Shown here piece after piece: positions 22,801 to 34,800 of a stretch of DNA of 48,218 bases (positions within the stretch are counted from its first letter, which is position 1; each line of letters opens with the position of its first letter). The stretch lies in the NCBI GenBank assembly GCA_032718475.1, contig JAUCBJ010006876.1, positions 1 through 48,218 on the forward strand, in the 5' to 3' direction. A program made the translations under genes and the position numbers. This stretch comes from Nemertoderma westbladi. Taxonomy: Eukaryota; Xenacoelomorpha; Nemertodermatida; Nemertodermatidae. The notes under the pieces were generated by a model. The model made no database searches and was not told where the DNA came from. It was given only the letters and a program-made list of their open reading frames with translations.

Positions 22801-25800
22801 CTCTCCCTAAGAAAGGTAACCTAAGACTATATGGGATATATTGAGGAATCAGCCTTATTTCCATTGCATCTAATCTATTAAACTAAATAAGTTTGAACCG
22901 TAAGACTGTTGGAAGGCTCCTGGGTGGCAATATAAATTGGTTCTGAAAAGTAGAGATACCCTAAACCTGCTACTTCGGTACATCATTCAGGTATTTTCTA
23001 CTACGGGGAAGACGGGCATCTATCCATCATCGTTTTAGACTTATCTTACTGTGTTTCAAGCGCTCTCATGTACGAGATCCGTGAGGCCTATCAATATCAA
23101 ATAACCGACAATGTATTCGCTTCAATCAAACTTTTGTATCAAATCTTTGTATTATGGCCCCACATAGTTTGTCTGTATACAACATATGGAGGGAGATAGA
23201 GACCCATTTTAAGTTTTATTCCGTGCAGTTATATGGTAGTCACTGCTGGCCTCTTACTGCAGAAATCCCTTGTTCGATCATACATCATGATTCTATGCAG
23301 GGTTGTTAGTTGAATAATATACAACGCTAACGTAAAAATTGTATAATCATAATAACATCTTAATTTAATAATTTTTCCATATACTCCACTGAGGTTTACC
23401 GGGTTGATCGCACAAGGCAAGCTGGAGTTAGACGCATAAACAGGTCATGGCATTAACTTAACGATTAAGCGCTAACAATGTATTATATATTGCAATATAT
23501 GCAATATATTTTCTGGAGAGGATCCAGGTGTCCAAGTTATATATGCTATGCTTTTGCTTTGCTTTACTTGCTAGACACTGTTAATTAAAATTTTGAGAAT
23601 TGGGTCCTTCCCTCCCAAGACATGAGCTCAAGTGCACAAAATGAATTAAAATATTGTATGGCAATATGTGCATAATAAAACCCAATCTCCTAATCTATTA
23701 TGAATAAAGGCGACATAAAATGAGGGAGTGTAATTTTATGGGGTGTGAAACGGAACATTAGGTACTTTTTCCCAGAAAGACAGTCTTGATAATGCAGATC
23801 AATTGGGGACTCACATGGGTGATCACGAACTGTTGGAGTGTTGCGGAGCCGGAGGCGGTTGGGGTTGCATCCTAATGATTTATGCCGATGTATGGAGGTT
23901 TGCACGTTAATGCTCGCTGCAGGAATTTGTCTACCTACCACAATTTATCAAACCTCTGGATAGGGTGTATGTCGCATTGTCCGAGTGGATACAGCGCCTT
24001 AGCTGCTATCACAATAGTGTTTGATGGCGCAGGTTCGAATCGGACTAAAGGCGGTAGAAGTTTCACACTGCTGTGTCCATAGGCAAGACAATTAAGTAAT
24101 TAGTTCTTACGCAAACCCAGCGGTAGAATGGGTACATAGCTTCTGCTGTGGGAGTAAACAAATTCTTGGATAATTTATTACGGAGCGTCCAGTCCACTCT
24201 TATAGGTAACAGCCATAAGAAAAGACCATTCGGGTAGCGTCCAGCCAGTGTTACCATCCAGTGTTTCGTGCTTCACAGATTCACAGGTAAACCTACCTAC
24301 TGGCTCTCTTACAGTTTGCCGTGCCACCTATATATATTCAAAATAATTCTATTTAGGTTCTATGTAGGTGCAATGATTGACTTAAAAACATTATGATAGA
24401 TAGATATTAGGCCTACATTTTATGAAATTAAATTACTTTTTTATTTGCCTGTGTCGCATGTTTGTGGAGATACCGATTTTCTACAGCATAAAAATATGTA
24501 ATGAAATAATATAATAAATATGTAATGAAATAATTTAATAAATATGTAATGAAATAATATAATAAATATGTAATGAAATAATATAATAAATATGTAATGA
24601 AATAATATAATAAATATGTAATGAAATAATATAATAAATATGTAATGAAATAATATAATAAATATGTAATGAAATAATATAATAAATAAGTAATGAAATA
24701 ATATAATAAATATGTAATGAAATAATATAATAAATATGTAATGAAATAATATAATAAATATGTAATGAAATAATATAATAAATATGTAATGAAATAATAT
24801 AATAAATATGTAATGAAATAATATCATAAATATGTAATGAAAAAATATAAAAAATGTGTAATGAAATAATATAATAAATATGTAATGAAATAATATAATA
24901 AATATGTAATGAAATAATAGAATAAATATGTAATGAAATAATATAATAAATATGTAATGAAATAATATAATAAATATGTAATGAAATAATATATTAAATA
25001 TGTAATGAAATAATATAATAAATATGTAATGAAATAATATAATAAATATGTAATGAAATAATATAATAAATATGTAATGAAATAATATAATAAATATGTA
25101 ATGAAATAATATCATAAATATGTAATGAAAAAATATAAAAAATGTGTAATGAAATAATATAATAAATATGTAATGAAATAATATAATAAATATGTAATGA
25201 AATAATATAATAAATATGTAATGAAATAATATAATAATATGTAATGAAATAATATAATAAATATGTAATGAAATAATATAATAAATATGTAATGAAATAA
25301 TATAATAAATATGTAATGAAATAATATAATAAATATGTAATGAAATAATATAATAAATATGTAATGAAATAAGCAATTTGTTGAATATTTTACAGGTTCA
25401 GAGCAATAAAATTCCCACTGAGACAGAAATGGGGCCTAAAGGAATCGATTGTTATGATTGTTCTAGAATGGGTGATATCGCTATCGTTCCCATTGTATCG
25501 GATATTCGTTTACGAGATGCAGGATTTCGGTTACGCAGTATTCTGCGATATCCGTCCAGATCTTCTAGAATGGAGGGCGGTTTTGGAGACAGCGCTTGAA
25601 TTTTCTGGTAAGGTTTTTATTACATGATATATAACATTCGTGTTGTAGGACTGGTGACATTTTAAGCTTTATGGTAGTTAAGGTCATGTAACCATCCAAT
25701 GCGGGGATCAAAAAATGCACTAAATATTTAATATTAAGCAAAACTAATTGAAATGTGCAATACCTAAGTAAACGAAAAATATCCATAAATGTACAAAATT

Positions 25801-28800
25801 ATCAAACAAATTTAGTTCAATATTTATACTTCAGAATTCCTTTCCAAATAAATGTCGGGATTGGTTAGAAATATATTGTGATCCTCGTGGCTTTACTTGT
25901 ACTCACTCATTACGTTCGTTCGTTCGTACGGAACAACGTACGGATAAGAATTCTTAAATTGTTCCCATGACCTACTATAGATACGACCCGCCAAGCTGCT
26001 GCAAAGCCCCTAAATTTAGTGGGCCAGTTATTTCTCTTAGATAAAACCCCTGAAACAATACGTCTAGCGCGTCGAAAGTACTTGTCCCTAACTAAAATTA
26101 TATCGTCTTTCACATGAGACAAATAAAAAGTTAATAGCTCCAGTAGTTTTCGAGATATGACGCATTCCTGGCACCCATACCATATCAACACCTTTCGGAA
26201 TTGAAAAAATTACACAAAATGCATCACTCTTCAATACTTTGGTATAACCATTAAACTATAGTACTATGCTTTAGTAATCGAAGGCAAGATTAGAAGCAAA
26301 ATTTTCATTTTTATATCAATAGATAGTAAAAGAGCACCAAAAGTGCAAGTATCACTTTTTTCAAAAGTGGTAAATTGGCCGTACAGTTTGGCTACTGAGG
26401 TTTTAGAATGTGCTGATTTCATTTGGAAGGTTCATTCCTACATCAAACATCACAGTGGGGCTTAACTTGGTTTTTGGCAAAGGTTGGACCCCGTTCATGA
26501 AAATAAGTTTTTTGAGCTTAGTTGGTCCCCTAATGTAAAAATTGACAAAAATTAAAATATTTCATGGGTGGCTTTTAATATTAATACTATTTAAGTAATT
26601 ATTTAACACTAATCATATTACTAAATTTCAACTCTTAATCCCCCAAACATATTGACAGGTTTGTTTTGCTCCATTGGTGTCACATAGTACAAAAAATAAA
26701 AAAATTTAAAATTTCATGGGTGGCTTTTAATATAATGCTATTTAATTATTAATTAATTAAATTAATTATTATTAATTAGTTACCCCTTTCCTGAAAACAA
26801 GTTTTTTTGCTCTAATCATGTCTCGATGAATAAAATATAAAAAATTAGAAAGTTTTATGGGTGGCTTTTAATATAAATGCTATTTAATTATTTATTTAAT
26901 ACTAAATATTATTACCTTTAACTAAGGATGTTTGTTACCCCATCCCATATATGAAAACAAGTTTGTTTGGCTCCAAGCATGTCTTGATGAATAAAATATA
27001 AAAAATTAGAAAGTTTTATGGGTGGCTTTTAATATAAATGCTATTTAATTATTTATTTAATACTAATTATTATTACCTTTACCTAAGGATGTTTGTTACC
27101 CCATCCCATACATGAAAACAAGTTTGTTTGGCTCCAAGCATGTCTTGATGAATAAAATATAAAAAATTAGAAATTTTCATGGGTGGCTTTTAATATAAAT
27201 GCTATTTAATTATTTATTTAATACTAAATATTATTACATTTAACAAATGATGATTGGTACTCTTTCCCATACATGAAAACTAGTTTTTTGGTTTCAAACA
27301 TGCCTTGATGAATAAAATATAAAAAATTAGAAAGTTTCCTGGGTGGCGTTTAATATTACAACTATTTTATTATTCAATTAATACTAAATATTATTACTTA
27401 TATATATATATATACAGTATATAAGCTCATTGTTTATACAATGAAGGATTAGCGTAGATCAGCAGTTGTAAGATATGGACCAGACCACAATCTTCATAAA
27501 AAATCCCATATTTTCAAACATTTTATCTATAATCTACGTATTTATTTACTTTTTTATTAATATAATTCCTCAACTAGTGGTCAGCAACATTGTATCAATA
27601 ATCATTGTGTCTTACCTACAACTGTACTGAGTAGTTGTAGGTAATAAGACACAATGTGTACTCTCTCTATATAATTGTTTATTTATCTTACCAATCAAAC
27701 CAACCGAACCAACCATATATTAGTAGAACATCAGTAGGTATAATCTTTCACATTATTCAGGCATGGATGCACACACCTCCTACACTACATTATAATATAA
27801 AATAACATCAACATTAGTTCATGATTGTTCTTAGTCTTGTGTATAGATATACAGTATGCTTCAGTAAGGCATATTTTTCATTCATTCATTCTTAAGTGGT
27901 TCTTAAGTTAAATATAAAATAAGAACATCGATCAGATTATAAATTTATAAAACATCATAAACTATTTAATTTGATTTCTTACTTAATCTTACACACTGCA
28001 GATAATGGTGCGCCATTATCTGATATACCTTAATGTATACATGTACAGTATATAGACTAATGTTGTTAGTGGACTGAAATGTTTATTTCGTTCCTGAAAA
28101 ATGCCACATCATTCTAAGTTAGGGTTAATTTTCTGAACATGCAACATTTTCTTGAAAAAAACTTGGTCGAAGTATAAAGTTTTAGAAAGTCATCCAAGAT
28201 ACGCAAATTAGCTATTTCGAGCAGTTAAGGAATATAATTCGAAACATGTATAAACTATTTTTGGTTTTTAATGGGAGTATACTGTATATCAAAATAATTA
28301 CATATATTTAGTATTAATTTGATAAATAAATAGTTGTATTATTAAAAATTACCAATGAAACTTTCTATTTTTTTATATTATAATCATCAAGACATGCTTG
28401 GAGCCAAAAAACTTGTTTTCATGAATGGGATAGAGTAACAAACATCCTTTGTTAAAGGTAATAATATTTAGTATTAAATAAATAATTAAATATAATTTAT
28501 ATTAAAAGCCACACATGAAACTTTCTAATTTTTTATATTTTATTCACCGAGAGATGATTAGAGCAAAAAAACTTGTTTTCAGGAATGGGGTAACATCCTT
28601 TGTTAAAGGTAATAATGTATAGTATTAAATAAATAATTAAATAGCATTTATATTAAAAGCCACCCATGAAATTTTAATTTTTTTTATTTTTTGTACAATG
28701 TGACACCAATGGAGCAAAATAAACCTGTCAATTTGTTTGGGGGAGTAAGTGATGAAATTTAGTAATATGATTAATATTAAATAATTACTTAAATAGTATT

Positions 28801-31800
28801 AATTTAAAAAGCCACCCATGAAATATTTTAATTATTGTAAATTTTTACATCAGGGGACCAACTAAGCTCAAAAAACTAATTTTCATGAACGGGGTCCAAC
28901 CTTTGCCAAAAACCAAGTTAAGCCCCACTGTGACATATCGAAGAGTTGTGTAATATAACAACATAGGCATGTTGTTATGTTAGTTATTTGTCAGTTATTT
29001 GTGCCCCTGGAGCACGAAAAAACAAGTTGTGGAAATATGATAATGAAAATTTTTCTGAATTTTATGACCATATGGGTTTTTAGGATGCTGATCACGAATA
29101 TGATACTGAAAAATATCGTACCTTGTTGATTAGGCTTTTTTGGATACGTGTCAATGTGCGGCACGAATAAAACAAGTAGCACAAATTTCATAATGAAAAA
29201 TCATTACAAAACCAGCCTGATTTTGTAACAGTTGGGGTTTTTTGGGATGCTGATCACGAATATGACACTCATAAATATCGTATTATCCAACCAAAATATA
29301 TTTTTGCCGCTTGTCAGTTTGAAAAGTTATGCTACTTGTATTTTTCGTCCCACCAGATAAACACGAAAAACGATAGTCGCGTTCCACGAATTATTTTTAA
29401 CGAGTTGTATCGTGATTAGCGACCTTGAAAACCAGCATAGTTTCAGAATTACAAGACCAAAGGCAAAATTAAACAGTCTCAAATTTTGCTACTTGTACTT
29501 TTCGTTCTGGGGCACCAGAAGAATGGCACCAAAATTGGATTTGCACATACCAGAAATATTTATAACTACTTTCATCGTGATCAGCGACTTCGAAAACTCG
29601 AAATTTCTAAAATAACCACCCTCATCCCCTGCCCCAGCCAATTAAGTACTGTAGTACTGTAATATAGCCCGGGCCATATAGCAGATAGGGCTAAACGTAC
29701 CGGTTTAGGATTACGGTTGTAACTGAACTGAATATGAAACTCTTAATTCCGCATCAAACAAATAGTTAGAGTAAAATAAAGTATCAGTTCCTCAAATCAT
29801 TAAACGACACTACCTGTATATTCCAGGATAGTTAATAATAATTCCCCTAAATAATATCAGTTCTTCATTATATTGCAGTCGTAATATTATAAATTTATCT
29901 CAGCATATCTATTATGTATCAATAACCTTTGTCTATTAAATCTAAGACAGTAAGAAGCGAACACTGTTAAGGTGGCCACGCATAATGGCTTTCTTGAGAT
30001 CCTCCGAAAGGCCCGATATGTCTTCAGGAATTCAGATAGAAGTCCTGCTGGTTTAGACAAGAAGAATAAACCTAGCATGATGATTCTTAAAGAATAACCG
30101 ACCCCTCCAACCCCAAGTCCAGCAGTAGCTTCATCTCTACATCAGATTAAGAATGTTAGTGGATCCAATTCGCTGCACCACCCAGTGGAAAATGGTGGAA
30201 GTCATGATTTACCAATTATGATCGGCTATGTGATATTAGCAATATAATATCACATACCAACACACCGGGGAAATAAACATACATTGCCAGCCAGAGCAGA
30301 GGGAGAGATGCCAGCTCATCTCAGGGCAGAAGCTAGCATAATGGTCAAAGGGGAAAAGTGGGTTTTGCCAGGGAAAGCCAGATCAACCAATGGTAGGGTG
30401 ATTTACCATCAATCATAGCGCATCCATTGGCCAGGCCAAACGTAGGTAGCAATGTATCCCATGTGTAATTTTAATATAACCGTTACCTTCATTGATTGTG
30501 CCTTCAGTTGGCTATGTAGAGTGTAGAAGTTAGTCAAGTTGAAAACCAGACTCAGGGGGAAGTTTAAACCTACGACAGTTCGACGAGATGAAGAGAGACC
30601 AAGTTGCGACGACGCACTAATGCCAACGAGATAAGCAAACCAAAGACACCCCAGGGTTCAGAGAATGGAGGAAATCCACTGCACACCCCGAGCGACAGAG
30701 ACCAAACGATTTGGGAGGTGGCGGCAAGGCGGTACAAGCCCGCCACACTGGATTTGCAAAGGAGAGACGGTTCAGTTGTCGAGGAGGAGGGTGGATGAGT
30801 ACAAGGAGAGGAGAGACGCGAGTCGACACGGGACGGGAGCGGCGAGAGGAGTACCAGAGTCACCAGCCAACCAGCGGCTACAGGTGGCGAGCGGCCCACT
30901 GGAACAGGAATGGTGGGGCCCACAGTACCATGCCGGAAGAGGAGAGGAGGTCAAGGAGTTCAGGAGGAGGACGTTGGGACAAGCGATCGCCTACGACGTG
31001 GATACAACGCGACGAGGAGGATGCTCAAGGATGCTAAGACAGGAGGAAAGGTAGACGAGCCTAAAAGTTGAACCGCAGAATCAGTGAGTATAACAAACAT
31101 TTTCACTACCTAGTCCGATTTGGGAAGGGGGAACTGGCGAGTGAAAGGGCGAGAGGGGTCGCCACAGAACTGTTTGAATTGTGGTGATCTGAGATAATGC
31201 CGTATGGTGTAGTGAACATAGGGCCTTCTCTAGTGGATGTGCAGGGGATTAAGTTAGTGGGATGGGTGGGTCCACACAACGCCGAAGCCGAGGTTAGCCT
31301 GGAGGATTCGGTGTCATCCGTTAGTAAAACCACTAGCAGGCACAATAAAATTAGTAAAACGGGATGGGAGTCCATCGTAACCGAAAAGTCCACTATACCC
31401 TCCGCGAAAGCAAGAGGGACAAAGTCACGATTTACCAATTATGTGATATTAGCAATTTAATATCACATACCGACACACTGGGGCAATATACATTGCCAGC
31501 CAGAGGGAGAGATGCCAGCTCATCTCAGGGCAGAAGCTAGCATAAAGGTCAAAGGGGAAAAGTGGGTTTGGCCAGGGAAAGACAGATCAACCAATGGTAG
31601 GGCGATTTACCATCAATCATAACACATCCATTGGCCAGGCCAAACGTAGGTAGCAATGTATCCCATGTGTAATTATAATATAACCGTTACCTTCATTAAT
31701 TGTGCCTTCAGTTGGCTATGTAGAGTGTAGAAGTCAGACGGTTTTCAACCGTCGCCATTACTGCTATTATTGTGCTGTGTTACCGGTACTTATAGATTTG

Positions 31801-34800
31801 AGATTATATCAACATTCAGTCATTAACTCATTATTCTACCGGCCTTTGGCATTTCAGCCCCAAAGTCTTCAGTCAAACTAGCACGCGCCGACACATATCC
31901 AAACCACCACAAAACCCGGTCGGGATTCCCTCGCCAACTCGGGGATCCCATCAAAAAGAACTAATTTTACTCTTCTTCATGAATTTCGATGGATGATGGG
32001 CGGTATATTATTTTTCTGGTGGTCTCCGAGGAATTTGAGGCATTTATAGCACAATGAAGTCGGAACAGATTCCGGGTTTACTGAATATATCACAAGTCGA
32101 AATGTAAAAATGTTAGTGGAAGGGCCTGGTGTCATCTGATCTGTAAATAATCCATGACTAATCGAACAAAGTCCCACTCTGTAAACCGAGCGCGCGAACG
32201 GCATCTATACACACAGCACTTTCCAACTATACCGGTAACTGCAACGGCCTCCATACAGATTCAGATACTATGCCCAGATTAGATTAAGCCCCCGTGGCTG
32301 CCAGCCCGTGTAGAAGTGATAATAAATAGTCAAATAAACACAGGTACATGTAATAATGATAAGGCATTGATGCCTAACACAGTAACAACATAATGCACTC
32401 AGCACTCAGCGGTAAAGTAATGCCTAACGCAGTAGTGCAGTATAATGCACATACCACATACAGAATAATACACTACATTACCGGACCAGTACCGACCAGA
32501 GTACTGCAGTACTGAAATGAAGTTCACTGGCTGGCACTTAAAATTTTCGACTGGCACATTGGCCATTTTTGAAAATACCACAATTTTATAAACATTCCCA
32601 ATGAAATCAGCTCATTCTAAAACCTCAGAAGCCAAACTATACGGCCAAATGACCACTTTTGGCTATTTGAAAATTTCGAGCTACTTGTAATTTTGGTGCT
32701 CTTTTAGTGTCTATTATAAAATAAACAATGAAGATTTTATTCTAATTTCGCTTTCGATTACTAATAATTAATTCGACTATCCAAAAAAGCATAATATGAT
32801 TTAATAGTTATACCAAAGTCTTGAAGGGTTATTATGTATTATGTATTATATATTATTATATATATGTCATATATATAATATATATAACATCATATCATAT
32901 ATCATATCATACTCCTCATATCTCGAAAACTACTGGAGCTATTAAATTTTGATTTGTCTCATCTGAAAGAGGAATTAATTTTAGTTAGGGACAAGAACTT
33001 TCGACGCGATAGACGTATTGTTTGAGGGGTTCTATCTAAGAGAAATAACTGGCACACTAAATTTAGGGGCTTTGCAGCAGCAGTATCTATAGTAGGTCAT
33101 GTTGTCCCAAATAAAAATTATCCCGACCAACTCTAAAAGTGCAGCAACAATTAAAAATTTTTATTTTCCTCTATTTCGAATGTATTAATAATAAATAACT
33201 TTATGAATTAATTTTTGCAGCTTTCTTTGTATTTCCTTTATTGCTACTCATTGCTCTTTACGGTTCTATATGTTATTCACTCTGGTTTGGAAATAAAATG
33301 CAAAGCGGCGATGCTGTTAAAAAAAGGGTTAGTTGATAAACTTAACGAATAAATAGCCTTACTCTTAGTATACAGAGTTCGAAATTAATATTAGAAATTA
33401 ATTTAATTTACTTATTATTCGCCCTAACAATTATAAGGACATATATTTATTTAAGTATCTATTAATACATTTCGTATAATAAGTTTAGCATAGTAAGCTT
33501 AAAGCAGTTACGATGAACACCAATATATCTTCTGAGGTCGTGGGTTTGATCCAGCTATGATAGTTTTCGTATCGGCACGAATTCTGTAGAGACTAGCCAG
33601 GGCTCTCCACCTCTGCTCGCATCCTTTGAAAAGGGTACCAGTGTACTATAACGTTAACCTAATGCATTTAAACAAAAAATTACAGAATATGGCAGCACTA
33701 AAATAAAATTCTGGGATATAACAGTGACAATTTATTGGTCACCAAAGAAAATTGGCTATTATGAACATAATTCGGAATCCTTTTATGATAAAACTTTTGT
33801 TACGATATCACACAATTAAATTATTATTTTACTGATTCACTCTATAATTTTTAACAACCCAATTACAGCTGCATAACCCCAATGTCTCAGCGGCTAATTT
33901 ATACAATTTCTAGGTACTGGACCAACATAATGAGATACATGAAGCGTAACAAAGGCAGATCTTTTAATGCTTTCAGTTTTGTCAACTGGAAATGTATTTG
34001 AATCGAATGTCCATTAGATTAATAGGAAAGCAATCATATCTTATTCAACATACTTTTTACATTTTCCTTGTCATTGTGCTCAATGATTCCAGTGGTACTA
34101 CTCAGTTACTCAATAAGTCGATTGTAGCCAGTCATGCCTAAATACACTTAGAACCACTCAAATAATAGCCATATCTGGTGTTCAGACGTCTGTAGTTAAA
34201 TTCAAGCTGATTGTTGTGTGGCGGGATAAGCGTTTCCCAGAATAATCGTCCATAAATTCCCGTAATCATAAATGGATGACTCACTTCGTGGATAAAAGGA
34301 AATAATTTTTGTGACAAAAGGCAACAAATTGTACTAATAAATTCTGACATTACCATCACAAACCAATAGGTTAATCTATTCTAAATGTTTATCTGACATA
34401 AACAATAAAATGATTATTGTTGAATATTTTAAATATTAATTGATAATTTTGTCCGAGCTCACTCGACTTAATATTAGTAGTAATTTATTATAATTTATTA
34501 TCCATTTAACTAAAACAAAACAAAATGTAATCTCATATATATAAAAAAATTTCAAACTTCAATCAATGTAAGAATCCTTACCCTGAGTAATTCCATTTAT
34601 AGTCTATTTAGAAACTGAATTAATAATATATTTTTATTTACTATGATATGGTTGATCATTAAATCTAATTACACTGATATATTTTTGATGTAAGAATCAT
34701 TGACTTAAAATTCAAGATTAAAAATACTCTTGGAATTAAAATGCAAAAAATTATTTGCCCACCAAATCAAATAGTTAAAAAATTCACTTTTCCACCAAAG

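Larger units (their letters stand above)
21935..24490 (+). other. Receptor intron 2 before the minisatellite
   Basis: AT-rich intron sequence holding a minus-strand LINE scrap (22427-22714) and a tRNA-like piece (23979-24045). Otherwise nothing that I can support. A TTTTTATAGCGCCAACATTA stretch near 22190 resembles a LINE or SINE tail. Confidence 0.5.
27396..28334. other. Central spacer of the foldback
   Basis: About 0.94 kb between the inverted arrays, without coding signal. It opens with a TA dinucleotide run (about 27398-27420) and holds two clear hairpins (27603-27656 and 27999-28022). Confidence 0.7.
30201..31737 (+). mobile_element. Small LTR-flanked element (non-autonomous LTR retrotransposon candidate)
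   Basis: Direct repeats 30201-30533 and 31424-31737 enclose 0.9 kb. The enclosed part is strikingly richer in G+C and purines on the plus strand than its surroundings, and begins CAGACTCAGGGGGAAG. It has overlapping frames (30604-30798, 30665-31054, 30711-31037, 31197-31460), arginine/glutamate-rich, none with a domain that I recognise. A purine-rich AAGCAAGAGGGACAAAG just before the second repeat could be a polypurine tract. Total size about 1.5 kb suits a TRIM/LARD-like element whose gag is decayed. Orientation plus is inferred from the purine tract. Confidence 0.6.

Noticed and set aside
24441-25376. 311-codon minus-strand frame with an 8-residue repeat
   Set aside because: It lies wholly on the 24-bp minisatellite. 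A unit divisible by three stays open by arithmetic, and the content is only Ile/Tyr/His/Phe/Leu.
25910-26191. 93-codon minus-strand frame in the outer left foldback arm
   Set aside because: The matching right arm (32593-33108) has stops and indels in the same frame, and no domain is recognisable.
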